A stretch of DNA of 62,000 nt from Symbiodinium natans (lineage: Eukaryota > Sar > Dinophyceae > Suessiales > Symbiodiniaceae), in contig CAJNDS010002847.1 in assembly GCA_905221605.1 (NCBI GenBank), positions 50,001 to 112,000 on the forward strand, in the 5' to 3' direction. Both the position numbers and the translations under genes were made by a program. Numbering within the stretch: position 1 is the stretch's first letter; each line of letters opens with the position of its first letter. Shown one piece after another: positions 11,843 through 23,329 of this stretch. The notes beneath the pieces were generated by a model. The model had not been told where the DNA came from. It saw only the letters and a program-made list of their open reading frames with translations, and did no database searches.

Positions 11843-12034
11843 TGCAGAGTGCGATTTTGCACCAACTCCGCCGACAGCAAGCGCTTGATGCGACCGCTGG
11901 GAAGGTGGTAGACCTGAACGTACTCTGGGCGGCACCGCGCCGCCGAGAACATGTTCAGGTCTGCCACCTGCCTGTAGCAGCTTGCATCGAGCCCATGCTG
12001 GCGGCGGAGCTGGTGCAAAACCGCACTCTGCACC
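11843..12034. repeat. Large inverted repeat (about 95-bp arms) with coding-like composition
   Basis: The left arm (about 11843-11938) and right arm (about 11940-12034) are inverted copies with roughly 80-85 percent identity judged by eye. The plus strand reads LHQLRRQQALDATAGKVVDL, and the minus strand of the right arm reads LHQLRRQHGLDASCYRQVAD, so the same peptide is encoded divergently. The arms are almost adjacent, so a transcript would fold into a long hairpin. Either a coding segment was duplicated head-to-head or this is the core of an inverted-repeat element. Confidence 0.7.
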
Positions 12035-12208
12035 TTGCATCGCTCGGGGAGGCAGCTTTCCGAAATCCGATCCTTTTTTACGTGGCAGCCGCAGAGCGCA
12101 AGGCAGCTGAGCGAGATTACCAAAGCGCCCCCCCCCCCCTACTGATGCCGAGGCCTCAGCATCATCTACATCGGCCGTTGGATTCGCGAAACGGCTGCGG
12201 AGGCGTGG

Positions 12209-12523
12209 TTGGAGGTCGGCCATAGAGTTCAACGCTGCTGCGTACCGAATGTATTGCGATCTCCCTCTTGGATACGGTCAAGCCGGCCCTTGCTCAACTT
12301 TCTCTACCAAGGCGTGTGTTTGAGTTGCAGAAAGCGGCTGATTCCAGAGGCTCGCTCCACGGTGATGCCCTATGCCCAGCTGGATGCTGCCGAATCTTAT
12401 ACAGATTCTACGCTAGGATCCGTCAACTCGAGAAGAACCTTGCCAGTGCCAGCATGCTCAAAAGAGGGCCCACCATGCTTGCCCCGACGTCGCGGCGTCT
12501 ATCAGGGCGATTCTGAAGTTTAG
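12209..12523 (+). CDS. Possible coding segment, unknown
   Basis: Two overlapping plus-strand frames are open across this non-repetitive 300-base stretch just right of the inverted repeat and just left of renewed TTTAGGG. Codon composition is unlike the telomeric variants, but the frame cannot be chosen and no domain is visible. Confidence 0.25.
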   Translation: MEVGHRVQRCCVPNVLRSPSWIRSSRPLLNFLYQGVCLSCRKRLIPEARSTVMPYAQLDAAESYTDSTLGSVNSRRTLPVPACSKEGPPCLPRRRGVYQGDSEV

Positions 12524-12686
12524 GGTTTAGGTTCCTTTTTGGAGTCCCCTATACATTACGGCACCCGTTTGTTGTAGTAGATCTCCGGGGTGATTCTAAT
12601 TTTGGGTTTTGGTTTGTAGGGTTGAAGGTTTAGGTTCCTAAGGTTTAGGGTTTAGGAGACTTCAGGGTTTGTGTCTTTGTAGGAGC

Positions 12687-12739
12687 CAATGCCAACGCCA
12701 AGGACACAAGTTGCGACGATTTGGGGGGTGTGGCGGGGG
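12687..12739 (+). CDS. Possible ankyrin-like micro-exon
   Basis: After TTTGTAG the frame reads GANANAKDTSCDDLGG. The GANANAKD part resembles the start of an ankyrin repeat (GAdvNakd). The right boundary is not defined. Confidence 0.35.
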
Positions 12740-14084
12740 CAAAACTCCTCAGAACCCGGGACGCCCATCCTGCTCACCCCCCAAAATCCAAGCCTTATCC
12801 GGGTTTAGGGTTTATGGTTTGGGGGGTTTGGGGTTTTGGGTTTAGCGTTTAATTAGGGTTTAGGGTTTAGCCCAAACCCGAAACACGCTAGCGGAAGCCC
12901 CCTAAAGCTTCTAGATTGATGTCAGAGGCTCCCGACCTGGGTCGCGATGCACTGCGCGCGCGGGGTCCTGGCCTGGGGGTTTGAGGGCTTCTTAATTGGT
13001 GGAGGGTTTGGGGTTCAGGGTTTAGGGTTTAGGGTTAGGGGCGTAGGGTTTAGGGGGGTTTAGGGCTTAGGGGGCATTAGCCACGCTGTCGGAAGAACTG
13101 TTTTGAAGTCTTACGTGTAAGTCTCCTAGGATGCTCCGCCTCGTACCCCTTGTTTCACTTTTCTTCAGGGTGTAGGGCTTAGGTTTCAGGGTTTAGGGTT
13201 TAGGGTTTAGGGTTTGGGGTTTAGGGTTTAGGGTTTAGGGTTTAGGGTTCCTTCATCAAACCTGCCAGGAAACCAAATGATGCACCCACCTGCTTCCCCT
13301 AGTAGCCGATGTCCGCCCAAAGTGCCCAAAGAGCTGCCCGAACCTTGAAAAGCCTTAACCCCGTCCCAAGACCATGAACACTGAAACAACCCTAAACGTT
13401 AAGACCTATTATATTACACACTACAAAAACCCATCAAGCCCCCCAACTCTGCCGAACCCTATACAACCCTTGAAGCCCCCTGAGTTCCATCCCGAAACCC
13501 TCAAGACACCGCCAGAACAACCCTAAACCCTAAACCCTAAACCCTAAACCCTAAACCCTAAACCCTAAACCCTAAACCCTAAACCCTAAACCCTGCAGCT
13601 CTCCTCAAAACGGCCCCAAGAGAAGCCCCTGGTCGGACTCAGACCGAAACATCACACCCTAAACTCCCTAAACCCTGAACCCTAAACCCTAAACCCTAAA
13701 CTCCCTACAGCCCTGAATGCCCCAAATCCCGAAAAGCCCCCCCTAAATCCTATAAATCCTATAGCCCCTTGTAAGCCTGATAAACCCTTCTCACCCTATT
13801 ATATCTCTATACACACATATATATATATATAGACACATATTATGTAATTATTTATATGTATATGAAGTAGGGTTTATATTGCTGTTGTTGGAGGTTCCTT
13901 TTTTAAGATTGGTGAGTGTATATGCCGGGTGTCCTTTTGGGTGTACAAGAAATATATTCCCTGCTTCATACGCATATATATATATATATATCCCTAAACC
14001 CTAAACCCTAAACCCTAAACCCTAATGTATATCCCCGTAAACCCTCCAGGATGCCCTCAGAATCAACCAAACGAAGCTCCCCAG

Positions 14085-14147
14085 GCTGCCGCGGTGAAGG
14101 TGTTGAGCATCGTGCAGGGCTGGCCCGGGGCCCCTGCATCTCCAGAG
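14085..14147 (+). CDS. Micro-exon whose donor is the telomeric repeat itself
   Basis: A 63-base, 21-codon island between CCCCAG and CCAGAG|GTTTAGGG reads AAAVKVLSIVQGWPGAPAS plus PE. The first GT after the exon is formed by the first telomeric heptamer. About 90 bases of perfect TTTAGGG follow. Family unknown. Confidence 0.45.
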
Positions 14148-14608
14148 GTTTAGGGTTTAGGGTTTAGGGTTTAGGGTTTAGGGTTTAGGGTTTAGGGTTT
14201 AGGGTTTAGGGTTTAGGGTTTAGGGTTTAGGGTTTAGGGTTCCCCCCTTCTTCACGGTTGTGGGGGGGTGCCTTTCCGCAGGGGTCCAAGGGGTTCAGGG
14301 TTGTTTAGGGGTTTAGGGTTTTGGGGTGTAGGGTTTACAGGCTTTGGCCCCCCCCTTGTTTGCGGTTCTTAGGGTTAGTGCGGCTCAGGGATCTAGGGGG
14401 GTTTAGTCCCTCGGGCCCATAAGGCCTAAACCGTGGGGGGCTTTAGCAAAGTCTCAAAGAACTGCGGGAAGGCTGGTCTTGGGTGGGGGACTGTGGGACG
14501 AAGACACCCCTGAACTCCACAACGAACCCTCCTCATATTTGCAAAGCCGCCCACGGGGTTTGAGGGTTCAAGCTGCAGGGTGGTTTGGGGGGTTTAGGGT
14601 TTTGAGGT

Positions 14609-14705
14609 GTACCCAAAGGCTCCAATGTAGTTCCTTTTTGGGTTAGTTATAGGGGATTTTAGTATCCTACCCCAAAAACGTACTACATAGGAGCCTTTGG
14701 GTATA
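14609..14705. mobile_element. MITE-like inverted-repeat element, CCCAAAGGCTCC family
   Basis: The left arm GTACCCAAAGGCTCCAATGT and the right arm ending CATAGGAGCCTTTGGGTATA are inverted copies of about 35 bases with a few mismatches, separated by about 28 bases. No coding capacity. The size and form fit a small non-autonomous DNA transposon or foldback element. Confidence 0.6.
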
Positions 14706-15038
14706 TTGATGGACCTGGGGCTGGGGATGTAGACGGTTCATGCTCAATGATTCGGGGGGGTTTAGTCCGGACTGTGCGGAGAAGACACGCTGAAGCCCAC
14801 AACAAACCCTCCGCACAAGTCGGCTCCCTAAACTCGAAACAGCGGGAAACCCTGAACCCCCCCGATATCCGAAGAAATCCGAAACCCCTATCCCTCATAG
14901 CTCCTAACCCGAACCCCCTCACCATCCCAGCCCAAAAGCTCCAGAAAAAGCGCCGCAGCCCTAAACCCTAACTGCCCTTAACCCTAACCCCCTCACCATC
15001 CCATCCCAAAAGCTCCTGAAAACACACACCACACCCAG

Positions 15039-15109
15039 GCTCGCCAAGAAGGGCTTCAGCTGTCCTGGCCCGTCTTCACCGGATGCCGGGGGGCCCCGAG
15101 AGTCTGGAG
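15039..15109 (+). CDS. Micro-exon, unknown protein
   Basis: From ACCCAG to TCTGGAG|GTTAGG the 71-base island reads LAKKGFSCPGPSSPDAGGPR in one frame. The donor is GT within a telomere-like GTTAGG. Low-complexity, loop-like composition. Confidence 0.4.
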
Positions 15110-16008
15110 GTTAGGTTTTAGGAATTTAGGGTGTAGGGTTTGGGGTCTGGGGTTTAGGGTTTAGGGGTGTAGGGTTTGGGGTCTGGGGCTTAGGGTTCGG
15201 GGTCATAATGATATATCCAGGGTATAGGGCTTGGGCATGGGGTCTAAGTGGTTTAGAGCTTACTGGGAGTGGGGACTACTGATGGCATATTGTGCAAACC
15301 ACAAGATGCAGACTCTTCGTGAGAATAATACATATATGAAGCATGGTTAATGTTACTGTGTTTGGTGAGTGTATATAAGGTTCCTTTTTTAATGTTGGTG
15401 AGTGTATACCTTGGGTGTCCTTTTGGGGGTACAAGAAATATTTAATGTTGGACCCTCTTTACTGTGTAGGCCCCCCCCCCCTGAACAGTCGAGGCGTGGA
15501 TGGGAGCCTGATTACACGGCCCCGGGGGCTTTATGATTTCAATAGGGAGGAGTTTAGATAGGTTGAAAAGGGGCAGCGATGCCCGGTTATCTTTTTTCAA
15601 AGGCGCGCCACGTGGAATTTTCTTGCGGCGCCCGGACGGTTTGACTTTAAAGAGGACCCCGCAAACAGTCAGGGGGTCCTGAATAATTTGGCCAAATTGA
15701 CTTTAAAGAGGAGGCCCCTACTAAAGAGGGTCCAACATTATACCCTACTTCATATAAGAACACTCTTCGTCATATCATTATTGATACTTACTAAGGGTAT
15801 CAAGAGTAGTGGGATTTGTAGGGCCTGTAGGGTGTCAAGAGCGTAGGGTTGATAGAGGAGTAAACCCTACACCCTAAACCCGAAACCCTAAACCCTAAAC
15901 CCTAAACCCCCAATTGAACGGCTGCAGATGCCTGGAAGCCCCGAAGACCCTCAGGCCCAAAGCTTGTAGACATGTCTAGAAAATAGTATCCATTTTTTTT
16001 AGACATGT

Positions 16009-16299
16009 CTAAAAAATAGCATCCATAAGCTTTTCAAACGCTAAAAGGCCATCAGAGAACCTTGCGGTTTTGTGTGTGCTCTTGGGGTTTTGGGGCTCTT
16101 GCACCCTCAAAGAATTGGATGCCCCGCAGCCACTGTAGACAGGTGTCTCGGAACCTGGCACACACACACACACACAAGGCCTTGCATGTTCCATGAAAAG
16201 GTCCCTGCCTGAAACAACGAAAAAATTGCAAAAAAGGCTGCCTTCATGATTGAGTATATGATGCGCTTGCCTGTTTCCCCCAACATTCTGCAAGACCAT
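16009..16299 (-). CDS. Doubtful minus-strand open frame
   Basis: A 96-codon open frame with ordinary composition that overlaps the truncated EF-hand copy on the other strand and a (CA)n tract near 16160. Nothing recognisable; probably not coding. Confidence 0.15.
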   Translation of the reverse strand: MVLQNVGGNRQAHHILNHEGSLFCNFFVVSGRDLFMEHARPCVCVCVPGSETPVYSGCGASNSLRVQEPQNPKSTHKTARFSDGLLAFEKLMDAIF

Positions 16300-16411
16300 C
16301 GACTTCGCTCTAAACCCTAGACCCTCTGTAACCTGTAACCCTAAGCGTGAGGGTTCAGGGTACGGTGTAGGATTTAGTTTTTACTAAATTGCTATTCACT
16401 AAAGCCTCAAG

Positions 16412-16480
16412 GCCTGGGCCACACTCTTCAAGACCATCGACTTCGCGAATAACGGCAAGCTCAGCTACGCCTCCTTCCAG
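16412..16480 (+). CDS. EF-hand exon
   Basis: The exon runs from CTCAAG to TTCCAG|GTGGGA, 69 bases, 23 codons, phase 0 at both ends, with a canonical GT donor. It reads AWATLFK followed by TIDFANNGKLSYASF. The spacing of D, N, G, L/S and the final aromatic fits an EF-hand loop and exiting helix (D-x-x-x-N-G-x-L-S-x-x-x-F), a Ca2+-binding module. A fragment of the same exon (CAAGACCATCGACTTCGC) is present at about 16292-16309, so the exon was partly duplicated. Confidence 0.65.
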
Positions 16481-16923
16481 GTGGGAGGGGGGTCGTGGCT
16501 TTGGAGGTTAGAAGGGGGTTTAGGGTTTAGGGTTTCGGGTTTGGGGTTTGGGGTTTAGGGTTTGTGGCGCGTGCGACGACCCCACGCCCGCTTACTTTAG
16601 GGTGTAGGGATGTGGGTGTACAAGTTCAGGGTTCAAGGGTTGCAATGGGTTTAGGGTTAAACAAATCAGGCAGGGGAGCTCGAGAAACCCTGATGGAACA
16701 ACAGAGGACAGACTGAACATTGGAATGGGCATGGTTGAGGCATCAGTTCCTGCCTGGGGGGCTTCGGCTAAATACTCTGGATAACATTAACATGCCCCAT
16801 TTCCGAGCCTTAAAGCTCTATCCCTAAACCCTGAAACCCCAAACCCCAAACCCCAAACCCCAAACCCTAAACCCTAAACCCTAAACCCTAAACCCTAAGC
16901 CCCTCACTCTTGCCACCCTACAG

Positions 16924-16988
16924 AGCCGGCCAGGCGGCCGTCCTGGATCGCATGAAGGGGCGGAGCCGCGTGCCCTTGGCCCCAGCAG
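16924..16988 (+). CDS. Micro-exon, unknown protein
   Basis: Between CCCTACAG and CCAGCAG|GGATAG the 65-base island reads AGQAAVLDRMKGRSRVPLAP in one frame. It directly precedes a 120-base TTTAGGG block. Likely downstream of the EF-hand exon in the same transcript, by position only. Confidence 0.4.
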
Positions 16989-19427
16989 GGATAGGGTTTA
17001 GGGTTTAGGGTTTAGGGTTTAGGGTTTAGGGTTTAGGGTTTAGGGTTTAGGGTTTAGGGTTTAGGGTTTGGGGTTTAGGGTTTATAGGGTTTAGGGTTTA
17101 GGGTTTAGGGTATTCTTCTTCATTCTGGGCCTTCCTGGAGCAAATCCTAAACCCTCAGCAACTTGGAACCCTAAACCCTAAACCCTAAACCCCAAACCCT
17201 AAACCCTAAACCCCAGAGGGGGCCAATTGTTGCTTCGGGTAGGCCTCACGAGGGGTCTCTCGATTTCGTAGTTTGAAGTTCTGAAGTTCGGGAAGGTGCA
17301 GTCTTCGAGTTCGTTGGTCGATGCGAGGGATGTTTTGGGTTTTTTTTGGGGGGTTCGGGTTTAGGGTTTAGGGTTTAGGGTTTAGGGTTTAGGGTTTAGG
17401 GTTTAGGGTTTAGGGTTTAGGGTTTAGGGTTTAGGGTTTAGGGTTTAGGGATGTTTTGGGTTTTTGGGGGGCTTCGGGTTAAGCTTGTAGGGTTGGTAGG
17501 CTTTATAGGATTTCCTCATGGTTTCAGAAGCAGAATCAAGATGACACAAAGTGCGGGGGGGGGGGAAGGGCATAGTCTGATCACCTCCCTTGCCTTGAGT
17601 TTGTAGTTTTCGCGGACAGAGGACCCATTCGCTTCCAAAGAAGGGCGCAGGCAAGCTTGACTCTCGGACCCCAATTGCATTTCGTGGATCCGAGGGGTTG
17701 GGGTTTAGGGTTTAGGGTTTAGGGTCTAGGGTCTAGGGTCTAGGGCCTAGGGTTTAGGGTTTAGGGTTTAGGGTTTTCAGGTCCGAAGCGGAGCTGCTGG
17801 CGCTCTGGCGGGTGATCGATGCCCGGGGCCAGGTTTTTTTTTTTTTTTTTGGGGGGGGGAGGGGGGGGGGGGGTTTGGGAGGGTTTTGGGGCGGTCTTGG
17901 TGGGTTTGGGGGGGTTGAGGGTGTTGAGGGTGTTATGGGTGTTGAGGGAGTGATTAGGGCATACCGAACCCCACTGAAACTGCAACTGAAACTGTTTCAG
18001 TTTCGGTTTCGGTTTTTGGGTTTAGGGTTGGTACGACATCCAGGTCCAAAATAAACCCCCAGGCACTATAAGCCCTCAAATCCCCAAAGCGTGCAGAAGC
18101 GCTTTCCCTACACCTCAAATCCCTGAATTCTAAACCCTAAACCCTAAACCCCAAACCCTAAACCCTAAACCCCAAACCCCAAACCCCAACCCCTAAGCCC
18201 TAAACCCCAAACCCTAAACCCTAAACCCCAAACCCCAAACCCCAAACCCCAACCCCTAAGCCCTAAACCCTAAACCCTAAACCCCAAACCCTAAACCCCA
18301 AAACCCCTAAACCCCAAAACCCCTAAACCCCAAACCCCAAACCCTAAACCCTAAACCCTAAACCCCAAACCCTAAACCCCAAACCCCAAACCCCAAACCC
18401 GAAACCCTTCAGAAGTCTCCCAACGAGAGCCGAGGTCGAACGGCACCTGGAAGTCCGGGAATCCCAGCAGGAGCCTCATCTTGGTAGCCCAGGTGGTACC
18501 TTTTTTTGTTTTATGTTTTTGTTGTTTTGTTTTCCCTTTTTTGGGTGAACCCTAAACCCTAAACCCTAAACCCTAAACCCTAAACCCTAAACCCTAAACC
18601 CTAAACCCTAAACCCCGTGCCAACCTCATGCCCCTGTTTCACCTGCCGACCGGACAGCAATCATGCTGCGCTCAGGCGATTCCGGTTTGAAAAAAAGAAA
18701 ACCCAAACCCCAAGCCCTCAACCCTAAACCCTCTTCCCCTAGAAAGAAAAATCAACCCCAAAAAGGATGCCCTTGTTACAATCATGGTTACTGGGCTACC
18801 CAGCCATTGAAGCTGCTGGGACGTTTGCGAAGAACTGTGAAGGGTTCTTCTAGGATAGGCATTGGGGTTTGCGGCGCTTAGGGTTTTTAGTTATGTTATT
18901 ATTATCATTATTATGTTTTTTCATCTTTTTTTTTTCGGGGGGGGGGGGGAGGGTTGGGGGGGGTTACTTAGTTTCCGTTGAAAATGTTTCTGGGGTTTGG
19001 GGTTTCGGGGGTGGGTGGGGGGGGGGGGGCGGGGGGTTAGGGTCATTCGGGTTTCAGTCGTGGCATGTAGGGTCGTTCGGGTTTCAGTGGTGGCTCCAGC
19101 GGCATCTGGTCTGGCTTTCATGTCTTGTCAGGTTGTTTAGGGGTTCCGTGTCATCTTTATGTTTCCGTATTCTTTTTCTTACGTTTCCTACTGTACAAGC
19201 GGCTACAACTACTACGTATCAAGATTCCTACTGCTACTCGTTATTATGTACCCTATGAACCCCAGAAACCCTTATAAACCCTGCAAACCCTCTAAACCCA
19301 AAGCCCTAATGAACCCTAGAAACCCTAGAAACGCTAGAAACCATTTCAACCCAAAGCCCTAGAAACCCTATAAACCCTCTAAACCCAAAGCCCTAGAAAC
19401 CCTAAACCCTCATTCCCGGTTCTCCAG

Positions 19428-19472
19428 GTTCTCGAACATTCTCTACCGCCTGCAGATAGAGACCTGGCCAAG
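19428..19472 (+). CDS. Micro-exon, unknown protein
   Basis: From TTCTCCAG to TGGCCAAG|GCTTC a 45-base island reads FSNILYRLQIETWP after one carried-over base. GC is the apparent donor. Confidence 0.4.
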
Positions 19473-19843
19473 GCTTCTATTGGGTCCTGAAGGGAGGGTT
19501 GAGGGTGGAGGGTTTAGGGTTGAGGGTTGAGGGTTTAGGGCTTAGGGCTTAGGGTTTAGAGTTCCATGGGTGGGTATGTGACCCAGGTTCCAAGAATACT
19601 CCCCACTAGTCCCTACAGTCCCTGAGGTTCCTCAAGCTTTCCTCTGGTATTAAAGCCTTGAGAACCCTGCATTGAGCGCGCTGAAGACCCTTCGGGTTGA
19701 GGGGTTTAGGGAGTTTAGGGGTTTGGGTGGTGTGGGGTTTAGGGGGTTGGCGTGGTTCAGGGGGTTTAAGATTGTAGGGGTTTAGGGCTTGGGGGTTTAG
19801 ATGCTAGGGTTTTAGGGTTTCGGGCTCGGGGCCACCCGCCTGA

Positions 19844-20224
19844 TTGGATCCCACGACATCAGTAAACTACAGCATTCTCCCAACTGTGGCACAAACTGCA
19901 AAGGGGATCTTCGAGGGCGCCAGACATTTCTGCCTGGATGGTGTTGTGCGCTTCAACTGGCTGAACCAGCGAGCCGAAGAAGCGCTTCGAGAAGTTTCAT
20001 GTCACCTGTTTCCGCTTGCTCTGTGGCTCTACGGGCGTCTCCGACTCAAGATATACCGGGCCCCTGGTATACGGGATGTGCCGCAAGCAGCGGATTGGGG
20101 CGTCCAGGGCCAATCCCAAGTTTCAAGACAAAAACCCATCAGACGGAAGACTTTCAATGTTCAGGAAGCGTTTGTACTATTCCTCAAGCCAGCTTTCCTC
20201 CTAACCCTAAACCCGAAACCCTAA
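19844..20224 (+). CDS. Possible coding segment, unknown
   Basis: A non-repetitive 380-base stretch with a 126-codon frame beginning MDPTTSVNYSILPTV. A second frame becomes more protein-like after about 20040, so a splice or frameshift inside is possible. It ends in CCCTAAA repeat, so the last residues (LNPKP) are repeat-derived. Family not recognised. Between 20240 and 20560 I see unique sequence with no gene. Confidence 0.3.
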   Translation: MDPTTSVNYSILPTVAQTAKGIFEGARHFCLDGVVRFNWLNQRAEEALREVSCHLFPLALWLYGRLRLKIYRAPGIRDVPQAADWGVQGQSQVSRQKPIRRKTFNVQEAFVLFLKPAFLLTLNPKP

Positions 20225-20705
20225 ACGCTAAACCCTAAACCCTAAACCCTAAGTCCGACCTGTCTTCAGGCTCACTTTCGTAGGTAGACTCCTTCTGTCA
20301 ACTTCTCTTGTGGCGAAAAATATGAACAGAAGGCTTCCCAGTTGACCAGCCTAGTTTCTCATGACAATGCTGTGGTAACAGCAACTTTCCTGGCACAACG
20401 GGGATGCTTTCTATTCAGTACACTGTCTGATTATTTCTATAGCCAGGATGGGACCAGACTACGTTTTCTAGCAGAATAGGCAAAGCATTGTCTATCACAC
20501 TCATTGTCTGATGAATTCACCAGGAAAAGCCAAACAAAGACACGCTTCGTGCTTATTTAAGGTTTAGGGCTTAGGGTTTAGGGTTCAGCATCTCTGGTCC
20601 AAGCATTCACTAGTTGAGCAGCTTTCAAGGCCACAGGGGAATACCCACCCGCCCATTGGGTCCCACACCATTAGGAAAAATATCCAACCTCCTTCTTCTC
20701 TAGGC

Positions 20706-20868
20706 ACGTGGTCAACAGAATGGATTTGTTAACCACATGTGTTTGTTTCAAGCGGACAAGAAAACCAAACGTGGTCAACAGAATGGATTTGTCAACCACA
20801 TGTTTCTGTTTCGAGCGGACAAGAAAACCAACGTGGTCAACAGAATGGATTTGTTAACCACATGTTTC
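20706..20868 (+). repeat. 62-bp tandem repeat, three copies
   Basis: The unit starting CGTGGTCAACAGAATGGATT begins at about 20707, 20770 and 20832, with a few substitutions. Downstream, a 34-base segment beginning CATTCGGGAACTTATTCTTT occurs at about 20872 and again at about 20952. Confidence 0.8.
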
Positions 20869-21007
20869 CATTCGGGAACTTATTCTTTGGAAGCCATCTT
20901 GAGTTCTTGAGTCGTTTGAGGGGCTTCAGGGGCCTCAAAAACAGGCGCGGTCATTCGGGAACTTATTCTTTGGAAGCCATCTTGAATCGACTTTTTTGCG
21001 GGGCTCC

Positions 21008-21008
21008 A

Positions 21009-21049
<41 letters not shown>

Positions 21050-21270
21050 GGGGGGGGGGGGGGGCGGGGGGGGGGGGGGGCGGATCCGGGGCAGGAGGTT
21101 GGTGTTGGGTTGCGGGGTGGGGGGGCGGTTGGGGGGTGGGGGGGGGGTGTGGGGGGGGGGGGTTGGGTGGGAAGGGGGGGGGGGGGGGGTGGGGGGGGGT
21201 GGGGGGGGGGGGGGGGGTGGGGGGGGGGGTGGGGGGGGCGGGGGGGGGGGTGGGGGGGAAGGGGGGGGGG
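21008..21270 (+). repeat. Poly-G rich low-complexity tract
   Basis: About 260 bases are almost entirely G with scattered T, A and C. It gives glycine-rich or proline-rich open frames that are not genes. Assembly length is probably unreliable here. Confidence 0.9.
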
Positions 21271-21822
21271 GACCTTGCCCACTAAATATATGACCTTGCC
21301 CGCTGAATATATGACCTTGCCCGCTAAATATATGACCTTGCCCGCTAAATATATGACCTTGCCCGCTAAATATATGACCTTGCCCGCTAAATATAGGACC
21401 TTGCCCGCTAAATATAGGACCTTGCCCGCTAAATATAGGACCTTGCCCGCTAAATATAGGACCTTGCCCGCTAAATATATGACCTTGCCCGCTGAATATA
21501 TGACCTGGCCCGGGCCATATATTTAGCGGGCAAGGTCATATATTTAGCGGGCAAGGTCCTATATTTAGCGGGCAAGGTCCTATATTTAGCGGGCAAGGTC
21601 CTATATTTAGTGGGCAAGGTCGCCCTTTAGCGGGCAAGGTCATATATTTAGTGGGCAAGGTCTTTTTTTAGCCAATGGACCTTGCCCACTAAATATATGA
21701 CCTTGCCCGCTAAATATATGACCTTGCCCGCTAAATATATGACCTTGCCCGCTAAATATATGACCTTGCCCGCTAAATATAGGACCTTGCCCGCTAAATA
21801 TAGGACCTTGCCCGCAAAGTCA
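21271..21822. repeat. 21-bp satellite in head-to-head arrangement
   Basis: The unit GACCTTGCCCGCTAAATATA plus one base repeats about 12 times forward from 21271. At GGCCCGGGCC (about 21507-21516) the array flips, gives about 7 inverted copies to about 21660, and then about 7 forward copies from 21678. The array is therefore a near-perfect long palindrome. Frames read as MTLPAKY repeats, an artefact of the 21-base period. Confidence 0.93.
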
Positions 21823-22723
21823 TTAACATTTATATTATATATGAAAGAGTGGTTTAGGGTTTAGGGTTTAGGGTTTAGGGTTTAGGGTGCCGCCAACACT
21901 TTAGGTTTGGCTTTGCAAGCGGCGGACCAAGAATCAAATTCAAGCTTTCCCTTCCCCGCTCTCGACACTAGCCAGTTGACAAGGACCAAGATGCAAAACA
22001 TGACTAGCCAAGGCGCCTTCAATTGCCATTAGTCTCATTTGCTTATTGGTCCGCGTCAACAGCCACACACCGAGCACTTGTTTTGCTTATTGGTCCGCCT
22101 GCAAAACTGTACTGGCTGCCAGACCAGGAAACAAAATGAACATCTCTTCCAGCAGTTGTAAATCCTAAATCCTCAAATTCCATACCTCAAATCCCAAAAA
22201 TCCTAAGCCGAAATCCTAAAAGGCCCTAAACCCTAAATCCTGAAACCCTACAGCCGAAAAAAAATCTTGTAAGCTCTCCATCCTAAACCGTCTACGTATT
22301 TCCTCAGCCGCAGAGCTCAATCCCAAATCCTATGGCCCCGCGAAACTGTGATCAATGCCCTCAAAAAGCGTTCAAGGGCTTTAGCATAGTTGTTTAGGCA
22401 CATAGAAGCTGCGGTAGGGTTTAGGGTTTAGGGTTCAAGGTTTAGGGGTTAGGGTGTTTTAGGGTTTGACAAGTACATAGAGAAGGTAAATCTGAAAGAC
22501 AAGATATCGGACTTGAGGTACGCCCGAAACACTAGACCCTAAACACAAACGCTGTGCGCCCCTTAAACCCTAAGCTCTGTAACCCCACAAACCCCCGTAG
22601 AACCTGTTACTCTAAGGGTTTAGGGTTTAGGGTTTAGGGTTTAGGGTTTAGGGTGTAGGGTTTAGGGTTTAGGGTTTAGGGTTTATCTACACCTGCCGGC
22701 TTGAACAGCATCAGCTTCCGCAG

Positions 22724-22779
22724 GCTCACATCAGCGGACTTCGAGCGGCACATTGAAGTGCTGAACGCCGGGGGCACCG
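22724..22779 (+). CDS. Micro-exon, unknown protein
   Basis: Between TTCCGCAG and GGCACCG|GTTTGGG the 56-base island reads LTSADFERHIEVLNAGGT. The donor GT again comes from a telomere-like heptamer. The pattern of a helix and a short loop is compatible with many folds; the family is not recognised. Confidence 0.4.
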
Positions 22780-23177
22780 GTTTGGGTTTAGGGCTTAGGG
22801 TTTAGGGTCTAGGGTTTAGGGTGTAGGGTGTAGGGTTTAGGGTTTAGGGTTTAATTGGGGCTTAGGGTTTAGGGATGTATGGGGCTCACACAAGGCTTGT
22901 AGTGTTATAGGGCATTATAGGGGTAGGGTTTAGGGTTTATTGGTTTAGGGGTTTAGGGTTTAGGGTTCAGGTTTAGGGTTTCGGGGTTTAGGGTTTAGGG
23001 TTTATCGGGTTTTAGGGTATAGGGTTTAGGGTGAAACCCTGTAAGCCCTATCAATCGCCATCAGACACTCGAAACGCTGTAAACCCCGTTTTTTAGAGCC
23101 ACATAAGCCTTAAAGCCACATGAGCAAAGCCCCCCTTCATCCACTCGAGACCCCCGAAATCCTGCAAATCCTAGAAA

Positions 23178-23329
23178 CCCTATAAATCCCCACAACGCCT
23201 GTATTAACCCCTGCAAAACACACCCCTTAAGCCCCAAGGGTTTAGGGTTTAGGCCCTATAAATCCCCACAACGCCTGTATTAACCCCTGCAAAACACACC
23301 CCTTAAGCCCCAAGGGTTTAGGGTTTAGG
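23178..23329 (+). repeat. 76-bp tandem duplication ending in telomeric repeat
   Basis: The block beginning CCCTATAAATCCCCACAACG at 23178 and ending in AAGCCCCAAGGGTTTAGGG is repeated from 23254 with no difference that I can see. The second copy continues into about 100 bases of TTTAGGG. The near identity indicates a recent duplication. Confidence 0.9.

Larger units (their letters stand above)
13885..15445. repeat. Dispersed repeat pair
   Basis: The segment at about 13887-13965 (AGGTTCCTTTTTTAA, then TTGGTGAGTGTATA, then GTGTCCTTTTGGG, then GTACAAGAAATAT) recurs at about 15380-15440 with few differences. The first copy is next to AT-rich (TATA)n stretches. The region between holds the exons at 14085 and 15039 and the foldback element at 14609. 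This looks like a dispersed non-autonomous element or its relics. Confidence 0.55.

Noticed and set aside
20935-21526. Glycine-rich/proline-rich open frames
   Set aside because: Produced by the poly-G tract and the 21-bp satellite, whose period is a multiple of three.
21271-21822. CRISPR array
   Set aside because: Repeats are contiguous without unique spacers, are inverted in part, and the genome is eukaryotic.
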